A DNA stretch of 64,000 nt, from contig NZ_JACODZ010000007.1 in assembly GCF_014280965.1 (NCBI RefSeq), forward strand, positions 310,001 to 374,000. Direction: 5' to 3'. Source of the DNA: Echinicola salinicaeni. GTDB lineage: Bacteria; Bacteroidota; Bacteroidia; Cytophagales; Cyclobacteriaceae. Shown here one piece after another: positions 27,100 to 35,406 of the stretch. Position 1 is the stretch's first letter, and each line of letters starts with the position of its first letter. A program made the position numbers and the translations under genes. The notes beneath the pieces were generated by a model. It was not told the DNA's origin. It was given only the letters and a program-made list of their open reading frames with translations, and did not search any database.

Positions 27100-27729
27100 T
27101 TAGTTTTTAGCAAGGTATTCAGATACACTTTCTTTAGTAGCTTTCATTGCTTCTTTTCCTTCTTCCCAGTTAGCAGGACAAACTTCTCCATGCTTCTCTA
27201 CGTGCTGAAGAGCATCTACCAATCTGATCATCTCGTCGATGTTTCTTCCAAGAGGAAGGTCATTGATAGTTTCGTGTCTTACTACTCCTTCTTTATCAAT
27301 CAAGAAAGAACCTCTGAATGCTACTGGAGCACCTTCGTAAGTAAGCTCACCTTCTTCATTATAGTTCCACTCACCTGCCAAAACACCGAAGTTATGGGCA
27401 ATAGTTTTTGCTGGATCAGCAACCAATGGATAAGTAACACCTTCAATTCCACCTTGAGCCTTAGGAGTAGCCAACCATGCTAGGTGAGTTTCTTCAGTGT
27501 CGCAAGAAGCTCCTACAACAGCTACACCTCTTTTCTCAAACTCAGCCAATTTTTCTTGGAAAGCCAAGATTTCAGTAGGGCAAACAAAAGTGAAATCTTT
27601 TGGGTAAAAATAGAAGATAACTTCTTGCTTACCGATAAACTGCTCCAATGAGAAGTTTTCTTCGATTTCCTCTCCGTTAACCACTGCTGGTGCACTAAAT
27701 AAAGGGGCTTTTTTTCCTACTAATGACAT
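27100..27729 (-). CDS. Typical 2-Cys peroxiredoxin (AhpC/Prx1 type)
   Basis: 209 residues. It reduces H2O2 and organic peroxides. The peroxidatic Cys is Cys50 in FYPKDFTFVCPTE; the resolving Cys is Cys184 in HGEVCPANW, the pattern of the typical 2-Cys class. VVGASCDTEETHLAW and GVVRHETINDLPLGRN complete the family signature. It starts 29 bases after the stop of a Fur-family gene, so it is the second gene of a regulator-target operon, and ends at a strong hairpin. The partner reductase (AhpF or thioredoxin) is not in the window. Confidence 0.96.
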   Translation of the reverse strand: MSLVGKKAPLFSAPAVVNGEEIEENFSLEQFIGKQEVIFYFYPKDFTFVCPTEILAFQEKLAEFEKRGVAVVGASCDTEETHLAWLATPKAQGGIEGVTYPLVADPAKTIAHNFGVLAGEWNYNEEGELTYEGAPVAFRGSFLIDKEGVVRHETINDLPLGRNIDEMIRLVDALQHVEKHGEVCPANWEEGKEAMKATKESVSEYLAKN

Positions 27730-27758
27730 ACTTTTTAATTTTAATTGATTAGTTATGT

Positions 27759-28184
27759 TTAATTTATTTTCTGTTTGTTGTGGCCTTTTAGAACCACTTC
27801 TATGTCTTCAACCTCAAAATCCTTGATTTTATTTTTCTCAAAGAACTCTTTGATCAAGGTTTCTAATTGGTGATTATGATAATCCCTGATTTCATTGGTT
27901 TCCTTGTCATATAAATGACTGTGCGCTTCCAATACCGCATCAAAGCGCATGACACCATTGGTATCTATGAACTTTTGGATGATCTTTGCATTTACAAAAG
28001 TATCCAATGTCTTATAGACCGTACCAAGGGATATGCTAGGGTTATTTTCCTTGACCTGTTCATAAACCCATTCAGCAGTGGGGTGACTATGTGTCTGCGA
28101 AACCGCTTCATATATCACCATGCGCTGATGGGTAAACTTAAGTCCACCGCTTGAAATCTTATTTTTTATATCTTCAATATCCAT
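27759..28184 (-). CDS. perR: Fur-family peroxide regulator, PerR-like, without structural zinc site
   Basis: 141 residues. Winged-helix domain: FTHQRMVIYEAV and HPTAEWVYEQVKENNPSISLGTVYKTLDTF. By alignment with Bacillus PerR, the regulatory metal ligands are kept (His34, Asp82, His88, His90, Asp101), including the Asp that marks PerR rather than Fur. The two CxxC pairs of the structural zinc site are absent; the protein has no cysteine at all (Asp93 and Thr96 occupy the first pair). It heads an operon with a 2-Cys peroxiredoxin, and a perfect 7-1-7 dyad sits between its promoter and its start codon. Autorepression relieved by peroxide is the likely control. Confidence 0.88.
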   Translation of the reverse strand: MDIEDIKNKISSGGLKFTHQRMVIYEAVSQTHSHPTAEWVYEQVKENNPSISLGTVYKTLDTFVNAKIIQKFIDTNGVMRFDAVLEAHSHLYDKETNEIRDYHNHQLETLIKEFFEKNKIKDFEVEDIEVVLKGHNKQKIN

Positions 28185-28191
28185 TCCGTAC

Positions 28192-28206
28192 TAAGAATCA
28201 TTCTTA
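28192..28206. promoter_or_regulatory. PerR/Fur-type box in the perR leader
   Basis: TAAGAAT-C-ATTCTTA is a perfect 7-1-7 inverted repeat, the exact geometry of Per/Fur boxes. It lies 8 bases before the perR ATG and about 10 bases after the predicted transcription start. An outer TACTAAG/CTTAGTA pair extends the symmetry on both sides. Binding by the PerR-like protein is inferred from position and form. Confidence 0.75.
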
Positions 28207-28222
28207 CTTAGTAATAGTTCCG

Positions 28223-28253
28223 CAAAACTATAAAAGATCTTTAATTTTTCAAA
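28223..28253 (-). promoter_or_regulatory. Promoter of the perR-peroxiredoxin operon
   Basis: Minus strand: TTTG (28253-28250), 19 bases, then TAGTTTTG (28230-28223), an exact TAnnTTTG box. This is the best-formed promoter in the window. The predicted start is near 28219. Confidence 0.7.
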
Positions 28254-28334
28254 AATTATTTTTTTCAGGTACTTTTTACCCTAAAAGATTACTCTAAATT
28301 TCCTTACCTTTATCTTTTAAAACCACCAATATCA

Positions 28335-29324
28335 ATGAAGAAAATATTACATTTTTGTTTATTTGGGCTCATCTTGATGAGTTCCAAAGCTTTTGGACAA
28401 GGCGATGTAGATGTTGAGCAAATACTACGTGCTGGAGCGAAAGACTTAAACACCTATATGGGCTATTACGTGGAACCCGCTGCAAAAGGTTTCATCTACA
28501 GCATGGGAAGCGGCTGGGCTCAAACGGCCAAACCTCACAGTACTTTAGGATTTGATATTAAATTCGGCTTAGGAGCTGCATCTGTACCTAGCAAACATGA
28601 AAGTTTCACTTTTGACCCAAATGAATATGATAAGCTTAGGCTTATAAATGCTAATGGACCAACAGAACTCCCAACGCTCTTTGGAGCCACAGAAACCAAT
28701 TCCTCACTCGGCATCTATGAGGATGGAGAATTAATTGCGGAGGTAGAAGTTCCTCCGGGAATAGACATTCCAGTAAAATATGTTCCTGCCCCAACCATCC
28801 AAGCTGCCTTGGGTTTACCAGCAGGATTTGAATTGGTGGGAAGGTTTATTCCAGAATTAAAAATAGATGACGCCAAAGTTTCCCAATGGGGACTAGGCAT
28901 AAAACATGATATAAAACAGCATATTCCAGGATTGAAATTATTACCTTTTGATCTTTCGGCACTTGCTGCCTATAACCATCTAAAGTCCAGCTATATTATT
29001 GACGAGACTGAAAATCAACATGGTAAAATGAATGTAGAATCCTGGACCTTCCAAGGGATTATCAGTAAAAAGCTATCTATCATTACCTTTTATGGTGCAT
29101 TTGGTTATAATACTGGCAAGTCTGCTTATAGCGTATTGGGTGATTATTATGTTGAAGGAGTATCAGAACCATTGACTGACCCTGTAGACTTGAAATATGA
29201 AATAGCTGGAGCAATGGGCACCTTAGGGCTAAGGTTTAAATTTGGACCAATATTCCTAAATGGAGACTATACCTTCCAGGAATATAATACCATCAATGTA
29301 GGATTAGGAGTATCAATCAGATAA
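28335..29324 (+). CDS. Secreted/outer-membrane protein of unknown function (DUF6588-like)
   Basis: 329 residues. The signal peptide (MKKILHFCLFGLILMSSKAFGQG) is cut near residue 22. The body alternates hydrophobic and polar residues in strands (FDIKFGLGAAS, GAMGTLGLRFKFGPIFLNGDYTFQEYNTINVGLGVSIR), and the end looks like the last strands of an outer-membrane barrel. It resembles the Bacteroidota family DUF6588; the function is unknown. It is followed after 2 bases by a phosphatase gene, so they are probably co-transcribed. A TACCTTTA about 30 bases upstream is a poor promoter match. Confidence 0.7.
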   Translation: MKKILHFCLFGLILMSSKAFGQGDVDVEQILRAGAKDLNTYMGYYVEPAAKGFIYSMGSGWAQTAKPHSTLGFDIKFGLGAASVPSKHESFTFDPNEYDKLRLINANGPTELPTLFGATETNSSLGIYEDGELIAEVEVPPGIDIPVKYVPAPTIQAALGLPAGFELVGRFIPELKIDDAKVSQWGLGIKHDIKQHIPGLKLLPFDLSALAAYNHLKSSYIIDETENQHGKMNVESWTFQGIISKKLSIITFYGAFGYNTGKSAYSVLGDYYVEGVSEPLTDPVDLKYEIAGAMGTLGLRFKFGPIFLNGDYTFQEYNTINVGLGVSIR

Positions 29325-29326
29325 AA

Positions 29327-29815
29327 ATGATCAAAGTATTATTCGTTTGCTTAGGAAATATTTGCCGGTCTCCTTTAGCGGAAGCCATTTTTAATCATCA
29401 AATCCAAAAATTGAATTTGCCACATAAATTCAAAAGTGACAGTTGTGGCACTTCTGATTATCATATTGGCGAACTTCCTGATGAACGTAGTATCAAGTGC
29501 GCAAATGACCATGGCATAAAAATTTCTCACCGAGGAAGACAACTTTCCCATGCAGATATCCGTGATTTTGATTATATCATCGCCATGGATAAATCCAATA
29601 GGTCCAATATTTACAAGTTAATGGACACCTATAGCCAGACTCATGATCAAATTCATTTGATGAGGGATTTCCAACCCAATAATTCAGAATCTGAAGAGGT
29701 ACCGGACCCATATTACGGAGGTGAGGACGGATTTGAAAAAGTATATCAAATCTTGGATGAATCTATCAAAGAATTAATTGCCAAACTACAAAAAGAACAT
29801 CAAGTGTATGCTTAA
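29327..29815 (+). CDS. Low-molecular-weight protein tyrosine phosphatase family
   Basis: 162 residues. The catalytic loop is at the very start: VCLGNICRSPLAE, with Cys8 and Arg14 (CX5RS). The general-acid Asp is in VPDPYYGGEDGFEKVY near the C-terminus. This is the full LMW-PTP layout. Members remove phosphate from protein tyrosine, arginine or small molecules. Its stop overlaps the start of a fructosamine kinase-like gene (ATGCTTAA), so the pair is translationally coupled. Elsewhere LMW-PTP-like proteins partner with fructosamine kinase in ribulosamine or sugar phosphate repair, which this coupling suggests. Confidence 0.94.
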   Translation: MIKVLFVCLGNICRSPLAEAIFNHQIQKLNLPHKFKSDSCGTSDYHIGELPDERSIKCANDHGIKISHRGRQLSHADIRDFDYIIAMDKSNRSNIYKLMDTYSQTHDQIHLMRDFQPNNSESEEVPDPYYGGEDGFEKVYQILDESIKELIAKLQKEHQVYA

Positions 29816-30683
29816 TAAGCCAAATTCTTTTTATGAAGAAGTCTTATACGATGCCATACTTGAACCTACAAAAATAAAATCAGTCCGACTAATATCAGCC
29901 GGAACCATGAATCAAAGCGTACTCTTGGATACTGACAAGGGTGCGCTTTTTTTGAAATCCAACCATTTTGAATCCGCTAACATTTTCCATCAAGAACTGA
30001 AAGGGCTGACATTATTACACAAACACACCCCTCTACAAATTCCGAAAACCATTGGGTCAGGAAGAATAAAGGACCAAAACTACCTCTTGATCGAATGGAT
30101 CCATGGAGGATATCCCAACCCTCAATATTGGGAAACTTTAGGACATGGCCTCGCAGAACTACATATGGCTACCTCCCCTAAGTTTGGGCTAGATGAAGAC
30201 AACTATATTGCAATACTCCCACAAAGCAATACCTATAGTAATAACTGGGCACAATTTTACGCCGAGCAGCGCCTAGAACCCATGTTGGGCAAAGCATATT
30301 ACGAAGGATCAATCACTAAGGATTTTTATAAAAAATTTCAAAGATTATACCCAAAGCTTCCAGATCTTATCCCTAACGAAAAACCCGCTCTACTTCATGG
30401 CGACCTTTGGTCTGGGAATGTCATCGTCAACCAACAGGGAAATCCCTGCCTGATAGATCCTGCCGTTTATTATGGCCATAGGGAAATAGACCTATCTTTT
30501 TCGAAATTATTTGGCGGATTCCAAAGTCGTTTTTACGAAGCATATAACGACATCTTTCCCCTTGAACCTGACTTTGAAACCAGGGCTGACATACACAACC
30601 TTTACCCCCTTCTGGTTCACCTCAACCTATTTGGTCAAAGCTATCTACCAGGCATCAAGAAGGTGCTCAAAAAATTCCTTTAA
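29808..30683 (+). CDS. Fructosamine kinase family protein
   Basis: 291 residues, starting at ATG 29808 (MLNKPNS), which overlaps the phosphatase stop by 8 bases. Protein-kinase-like fold: VLLDTDKGALFLKSN (ATP Lys), YLLIEWIHGG (hinge), the catalytic LLHGDLWSGNVIVN, and LIDPAVYYGHREIDL (Mg-binding Asp). It phosphorylates the sugar of glycated amines so that the adduct breaks down (deglycation). Bacterial members often act on ribulosamines or erythrulosamines. Its stop is 2 bases from the end of the convergent aspartate kinase gene. Confidence 0.93.
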   Translation: MLNKPNSFYEEVLYDAILEPTKIKSVRLISAGTMNQSVLLDTDKGALFLKSNHFESANIFHQELKGLTLLHKHTPLQIPKTIGSGRIKDQNYLLIEWIHGGYPNPQYWETLGHGLAELHMATSPKFGLDEDNYIAILPQSNTYSNNWAQFYAEQRLEPMLGKAYYEGSITKDFYKKFQRLYPKLPDLIPNEKPALLHGDLWSGNVIVNQQGNPCLIDPAVYYGHREIDLSFSKLFGGFQSRFYEAYNDIFPLEPDFETRADIHNLYPLLVHLNLFGQSYLPGIKKVLKKFL

Positions 30684-30685
30684 AC

Positions 30686-31954
30686 TTAAGCCTTATACAC
30701 CAGCTGTATAGTGCTGCGTGTTGTCTGTTCCATTAGAATCCCTTCCCTACCCAAAAACTGATTTTTAGCGCTTTCATTATAATTCTTAACCGTCATCAAT
30801 TGCAAACCATCATTATATCTCACTTTAAAATGAACACTCATTTCATCCACAAGTTGCTCTAACTTAAACAACTCTTCATTTACACAGATTGAGATAGATA
30901 TAGCGGAGGTTTGTAACATATTTACCCCTAAGCGTAGCCGTTCCAATTCCGCATAAACTTGATGGATATGCGATTCACTAATAAAGGTGAAATCGGTAAC
31001 CTCAAAGGTCACCAAAACCTGTTGGCCCTTGACCACAATAGTAGGCACAGCATGCCTTTCCTCTGGGAAATCTCCAATAATAGTCCCCTTCCCTTCCGGC
31101 TCAATAAATGACCGAACATGTAATGGTATTTTTAAATTAGCTAGAGGCTTTATGGTCTTGGGGTGAATCACCGAAGCTCCATAGTAGGTCATTTCAGCTG
31201 CTTCCCTATAATCTATCCTATCAAATTTAACTGTATCCGCAAAGCGTTTTGGATCGGCATTTAAAACACCAGGAACATCCTTCCAAATTGTAACAGATTT
31301 CGCCCTTAAGCTATGGGCAATAATAGCTGCAGAAAAATCTGATCCTTCTCTACCCAGCGTTGTGCACTTACCTGAAGCACTTGCTCCTATAAACCCCTGA
31401 GTGATGACAGGAAACTTCCTCAACTTTTCTTCCAGCTGCCTCTTACACTCCTTAGCCGTCAGCGACCAGTTTACCTTGGCGGACCGAAAACTTTCATCTG
31501 TCACAATTAATTCCCTAGCATCTTGCCAAATACAGAAAAAATTTTGTTCACAGAGATAAGCATGAATAATTTTTGTGGATAACACTTCCCCATAACTCAC
31601 AATACGATCATAATATTGATCATAATTATCCTTATGAAGAGCTTGTTCCAAATCTCTCTCTAATTGTAAAAACAAATTCTCAACAATCGAAAATATTGGA
31701 TTCTGTTCCTCAAAAAGCTCAGAACATATTGCTAAATGGTTTTTTCTTAAAATTGCACAATTCGAATAATAATCTTTTTGATCATATTTGAGCCTTAGGA
31801 TTTCTTCCAATGAGTTTGTCGTCTTCCCCATTGCAGAAATAATTACCACCATTTTACTTTGCAATCGATTTAACAAAACCCTATGAAGGTTTTTAATAGC
31901 AGAGGCATCTTTGACCGAAGCGCCTCCAAATTTATATACAATTGCTTTTGTCAT
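30686..31954 (-). CDS. Aspartate kinase
   Basis: 422 residues, monofunctional. It makes aspartyl phosphate for lysine, threonine and methionine. Kinase part: VYKFGGASVKDASAI, VIISAMGKTTNSLEE, TQGFIGASASGKCTTLGREGSDFSAAIIAHSL, WKDVPGVLNADPKRF and MTYYGASVIHPKTIKPL. The C-terminal region (about 310-422) carries two short ACT-like segments for feedback control (VTFEVTDFTFISE, AISISICVNEELF). No homoserine dehydrogenase is fused. It is divergent from fbp with about 60 bases between. Confidence 0.95.
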   Translation of the reverse strand: MTKAIVYKFGGASVKDASAIKNLHRVLLNRLQSKMVVIISAMGKTTNSLEEILRLKYDQKDYYSNCAILRKNHLAICSELFEEQNPIFSIVENLFLQLERDLEQALHKDNYDQYYDRIVSYGEVLSTKIIHAYLCEQNFFCIWQDARELIVTDESFRSAKVNWSLTAKECKRQLEEKLRKFPVITQGFIGASASGKCTTLGREGSDFSAAIIAHSLRAKSVTIWKDVPGVLNADPKRFADTVKFDRIDYREAAEMTYYGASVIHPKTIKPLANLKIPLHVRSFIEPEGKGTIIGDFPEERHAVPTIVVKGQQVLVTFEVTDFTFISESHIHQVYAELERLRLGVNMLQTSAISISICVNEELFKLEQLVDEMSVHFKVRYNDGLQLMTVKNYNESAKNQFLGREGILMEQTTRSTIQLVYKA

Positions 31955-32015
31955 AAAAATTTAAGTTGTATTTTTCAGTGGGTTATATAATAAATTGTAC
32001 TTTTCCAATACAAAC

Positions 32016-33056
32016 ATGAAAACAAAACCATATCAACCAGACCATTCAGCACTGGGCTATTCTGTAGGAGTAACACTTGATCGTTTTATCAAAATCAAAC
32101 AAGACGACTTCCCCTTTGCCTCCGGCGAATTATCACAAATCCTTAGGGATATCGCCTTGGCTTCAAAGATAGTAAATCGGGAGATTAACAGGGCAGGGCT
32201 TTCAAAAATCGGCGGAGCATTTGGCAGCACCAATGTACAGGGCGAAGAACAACAAAAACTGGATGTCATTGCCAATATCAGATTCACTCGTGCTTTGACA
32301 AAGGGAGGCGAAGTATGTGCCGTGGTTTCAGAGGAAGATGATGAAGTCATAGATCTCCAAAACAGTAAGGGCAAATACGTAGTGGCTATGGATCCATTAG
32401 ATGGCAGCTCTAATATTGATGTAAACATATCCATAGGCACCATATTCTCCATCTACAGACGAGTAACCCCAATTGGAAGCCCTATTCAGCCTGAGGACAT
32501 TATGCAACCAGGTAATAAGCAGGTGGCAGCAGGGTATGTACTATATGGTTCTTCAACCATGTTGGTCTATACAACTGGGAAAGGCGTAAACGGCTTTACC
32601 TACGAACAATCCCTAGGAGAGTTTTTTCTTTCCCATCCAAATATGAAAGCCCCAAATGATGGAAAGATATACAGCATCAACGAAGGCTTAACTTCCCAGA
32701 TTAGTGATGGAGATAAAAGCTATATTACATCTTGCAAAGAGCGGAACTTTAGCGCAAGATATATAGGCAGTTTGGTGGCCGACTTTCACCGAAATCTTCT
32801 TAAAGGGGGAATTTATATTTATCCTAAAACTAAAAAAGCACCAAAGGGAAAACTTCGACTGTTATATGAGGCAAACTCTCTGGCCTATATTGCAGAACAA
32901 GCAGGCGCTGTCGCCACTAATGGTAAAGAAAGAATTCTGGATATCATTCCTACCTCTCTACATGAAAGGACCCCATTATATATTGGTTCTAAAATAATGG
33001 TAGAGGAAGTACACCAGCACATCAATGAAGAAATAGAAACACCCTTTCAGAAATAA
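32016..33056 (+). CDS. fbp: Fructose-1,6-bisphosphatase class I
   Basis: 346 residues from ATG at 32016; a TTG seven codons upstream is less likely. It hydrolyses fructose 1,6-bisphosphate to fructose 6-phosphate in gluconeogenesis. Metal and substrate motifs: VSEEDDEVI (Glu), [16 protein letters not shown] (the DPLDGSS signature), [24 protein letters not shown] and [19 protein letters not shown]. It fits a cell that feeds on pentoses, amino acids and oxidised sugars. It is convergent with a small conserved gene. Confidence 0.96.
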   Translation: MKTKPYQPDHSALGYSVGVTLDRFIKIKQDDFPFASGELSQILRDIALASKIVNREINRAGLSKIGGAFGSTNVQGEEQQKLDVIANIRFTRALTKGGEVCAVVSEEDDEVIDLQNSKGKYVVAMDPLDGSSNIDVNISIGTIFSIYRRVTPIGSPIQPEDIMQPGNKQVAAGYVLYGSSTMLVYTTGKGVNGFTYEQSLGEFFLSHPNMKAPNDGKIYSINEGLTSQISDGDKSYITSCKERNFSARYIGSLVADFHRNLLKGGIYIYPKTKKAPKGKLRLLYEANSLAYIAEQAGAVATNGKERILDIIPTSLHERTPLYIGSKIMVEEVHQHINEEIETPFQK

Positions 33057-33077
33057 ACCCTTTTAAACTCAGTTCTT

Positions 33078-33377
33078 TCATTGATATTTCTTCCTAATCT
33101 CAATTTTCTGTATTTGACGATTGACCAAGGCTTCACTGAGATCCCTGCACATTTGTTCAGGATTGGATTCATGGAGAATCTGCTTTAGCCTTGACTCTCC
33201 CAGATCTACCCGATAACATATCTGGAGCAGACGTTCAAAATCACGGTTTAGCAGCTGCTGGACTACTGGTTCCAATAAATCAATAAGCTCCTCCTTGCTT
33301 ATTACCTCTGGTGGACTGGGTAGGTCAAAGTCCTTTTGCAGCAGCTTGACACTTTCTAGGATATATTGATGCTCCAT
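33078..33377 (-). CDS. Small conserved protein of unknown function
   Basis: 99 residues, all alpha-helical by appearance, with ISKEELIDLLEPVVQQLLNRDFERLLQICYRVDLGESRLKQIL as the core. No signal and no metal motif. It begins just after the terminator of the DUF5606 gene, so it needs its own promoter or read-through. It resembles small Bacteroidota proteins sometimes found next to fbp, but I do not recognise a function. Confidence 0.65.
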   Translation of the reverse strand: MEHQYILESVKLLQKDFDLPSPPEVISKEELIDLLEPVVQQLLNRDFERLLQICYRVDLGESRLKQILHESNPEQMCRDLSEALVNRQIQKIEIRKKYQ

Positions 33378-33380
33378 AAT

Positions 33381-33428
33381 AAAAAAAGCTACCTAATGAG
33401 TCAGGCATTTCTATCTCATTAGGTAGCT
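33381..33428 (-). terminator. Terminator of the DUF5606 gene
   Basis: A perfect 14-bp stem (33387-33400 with 33415-33428) and a 14-base loop, with a run of seven T on the minus strand. It ends 4 bases before the next minus-strand start codon at 33377. Confidence 0.9.
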
Positions 33429-33454
33429 ACATTTTTTGTCAATGAATTCCTTTT

Positions 33455-33895
33455 TTATGCTTCTCCTTCTTTAGCTGCATCTTCACTTTCTGTGGCTTTC
33501 TCCTCAAGCACCTCAGGCGCATGTTCACGGATTATCCTATACCAAGAAATCAATTTCTTGATATCAGAAGGGTATACTCTTTCCTCATCAAACTCAGGAA
33601 GTATATGCTTCATAAAAGCCATGTACTCATCATTGTCAGCACCCTTTGCCAGACCAGTATCCCCTTCAAATTCCTTTTCGATAATAATCATCACATCCTG
33701 CAAAGGTTCAGATCCTTCCTCTGTCAGGGTATAGATGGAGATTTCGCTAAGGATAGACACCCTATGGTTAGCACCAACCACCAACTTGGATTTTTTGGCA
33801 TCCATAGATTCCAAAATCACCCCACTTCGGCTTGGCTTAAGCACTTTATATAATCCTGGTTTCCCTGCTACGGTAGCTATTTCATTAAATTCCAT
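33455..33895 (-). CDS. DUF5606-family protein
   Basis: 146 residues, no signal. The N-terminal part (FNEIATVAGKPGLYKVLKPSRSGVILESMD, then VGANHRVSILSEISIYT) is a small beta-rich domain. The middle is EYMAFMKHILPEFDEERVYPSDIKKLISWYRII, and the tail is acidic (EKATESEDAAKEGEA). This matches the Bacteroidota family DUF5606, of unknown role. It has its own promoter and terminator. The acidic tail hints at a partner-binding or disordered segment. Confidence 0.85.
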   Translation of the reverse strand: MEFNEIATVAGKPGLYKVLKPSRSGVILESMDAKKSKLVVGANHRVSILSEISIYTLTEEGSEPLQDVMIIIEKEFEGDTGLAKGADNDEYMAFMKHILPEFDEERVYPSDIKKLISWYRIIREHAPEVLEEKATESEDAAKEGEA

Positions 33896-33918
33896 ATCTC
33901 TTCTTTTTAATCAAGTTG

Positions 33919-33948
33919 CAAATATATGATTTCACCTCAAAAGCTCAA
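33919..33948 (-). promoter_or_regulatory. Promoter of the DUF5606 gene
   Basis: Minus strand: TTG (33948-33946), 19 bases, then TATATTTG (33926-33919), an exact TAnnTTTG box. The leader is about 20 bases. Confidence 0.6.
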
Positions 33949-33954
33949 GATGAA

Positions 33955-34560
33955 TCATTGTTGTGCGTAAAATTCTTCACTTAACTCCTCCATAAAACCT
34001 GAAAGCTCTTCCCTACCAACAGCCGTGGATGAAGAGGTCACAAAATAAAGTGGCGCTTCTTCAAATATAGTATTGGATGCCTTAAGAAACTTCTGCACGT
34101 TACCCTTTACCTTACTTACAGAAAGTTTATCTGCTTTGGTAAACACAAGTACGATCGGCACAGCATTCTGAGCACACCATAGGATAAAGTCGAGGTCCTT
34201 TTTCTGGGGATCCAACCGACTATCAATCAACACAAAAGTAGCCTCCAAATTCTCCCTGTTGGTAAGATAACCCTTGATCATTTTCTCCCAATCTGCTTTA
34301 AGTGTTTTACTCACCTGAGCAAAACCATAACCAGGTAAATCTACGATATACCATTTATCATTTATTTCAAAGTGATTGATCAACTGGGTTTTACCAGGCT
34401 TTCCGGAGATCTTGGCCAGTCCTTTATTATTGGTCAGCATATTGATCAAGGAGCTTTTGCCAACATTAGATCGGCCAATAAAAGCAAACTCTGGCTTATG
34501 AGCAGATGGACATTTTCTAAAGTCCGAATTACTGGTTAAAAATGTAGCCTTTTTAATCAT
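33955..34560 (-). CDS. ysxC: Ribosome biogenesis GTPase YsxC/EngB
   Basis: 201 residues, a single GTPase domain: FAFIGRSNVGKSSLINML (G1), ISGKPGKTQLINHF (G2), YIVDLPGYGFA (G3), LVFTKADKLS (G4). It helps assemble the 50S subunit. The N-terminal extension (IKKATFLTSNSDFRKCP) is typical. It is divergent from menG with 123 bases between, and has an exact -7 box (34578-34585). Confidence 0.96.
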   Translation of the reverse strand: MIKKATFLTSNSDFRKCPSAHKPEFAFIGRSNVGKSSLINMLTNNKGLAKISGKPGKTQLINHFEINDKWYIVDLPGYGFAQVSKTLKADWEKMIKGYLTNRENLEATFVLIDSRLDPQKKDLDFILWCAQNAVPIVLVFTKADKLSVSKVKGNVQKFLKASNTIFEEAPLYFVTSSSTAVGREELSGFMEELSEEFYAQQ

Positions 34561-34577
34561 TTTTCTCTCATTTTTTA

Positions 34578-34585
34578 CAAAGGTA
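34578..34585 (-). promoter_or_regulatory. -7 box of ysxC
   Basis: Minus strand TACCTTTG, an exact TAnnTTTG match 17 bases before the ATG. No well-spaced TTG is evident. Confidence 0.4.
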
Positions 34586-34683
34586 AACCTTTCCTAGTAA
34601 AACCCTTGCACCAATTAATCTTTAACATTTTTCCATTGCTCATGTTTCCTTAGTAATATTGCGCATCTAAACAGTGAAACTCC

Positions 34684-35406
34684 ATGTCAGTAGTACCCTA
34701 CAAAAATCAAAATGATGGTAAAAAAGCTCAAGTAGCTAATATGTTCAATAATATCAGTAAGCGATATGACCTTCTGAACCATGTTCTGAGTTTGGGAATT
34801 GATATTATTTGGCGTAAGACTGCCATCAAAATGCTCCAAAAAGACCAGCCAAAAATAATTTTGGACATTGCCACAGGTACTGGGGATTTTGCCATTGAGG
34901 CATTGGCACTGAATCCTGACAAAGTCATCGGTGTTGATATTTCTGAAGGCATGTTGGCTGAAGGCAAAAAGAAAATCAAAAACAAAAAGCTGGACCACCT
35001 CATTGAATTGCAAATGGGCGACTCAGAAAAGTTGCTTTTTGAAGATAATAAATTCGATGCAGTCATCGTTTCATTTGGCGTAAGGAACTTCGAAAATTTG
35101 GAAAAAGGTCTTGCAGATATGCATCGTGTACTCAAACCCGGAGGAAAGACAGTCATTGTAGAATTTTCCAAACCAAAAAAGTTTCCTTTTAAGCAAGCAT
35201 ATAATTTTTATTTCAAGTATATTCTACCGCAGATCGGTAAAGTGATTTCTAAAGACCAATCAGCTTATACCTATCTACCTGAATCCGTTCAGGCTTTCCC
35301 AGATGGTGATGACTTTCTGGCTGTATTAAAAAAAGTAGGCTTTACCCAAACGAAATGCAAACCGCTTACATTCGGCATCAGCTCAATTTACATTGGAGAA
35401 AAATAG
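34684..35406 (+). CDS. ubiE: Demethylmenaquinone methyltransferase (UbiE/MenG)
   Basis: 240 residues, class I SAM methyltransferase. Seen: VANMFNNISKRYDLLNHVLSLGIDIIWRK (UbiE signature 1), ILDIATGTGDFAIEAL (SAM loop), VIGVDISEGMLAEGKKK, VSFGVRNFENLEKGLADMHRVLKPGGKTVIVEFSKP (signature 2). Bacteroidota use menaquinone, so methylation of demethylmenaquinone is the role. Its last 52 bases overlap the porT gene in another frame, so the two genes are tightly linked. Confidence 0.96.
   Translation: MSVVPYKNQNDGKKAQVANMFNNISKRYDLLNHVLSLGIDIIWRKTAIKMLQKDQPKIILDIATGTGDFAIEALALNPDKVIGVDISEGMLAEGKKKIKNKKLDHLIELQMGDSEKLLFEDNKFDAVIVSFGVRNFENLEKGLADMHRVLKPGGKTVIVEFSKPKKFPFKQAYNFYFKYILPQIGKVISKDQSAYTYLPESVQAFPDGDDFLAVLKKVGFTQTKCKPLTFGISSIYIGEK

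Noticed and set aside
33492-33929. Several plus-strand frames opposite the DUF5606 gene
   Set aside because: The minus strand has a family match, promoter and terminator; the plus frames overlap one another and show nothing recognisable.
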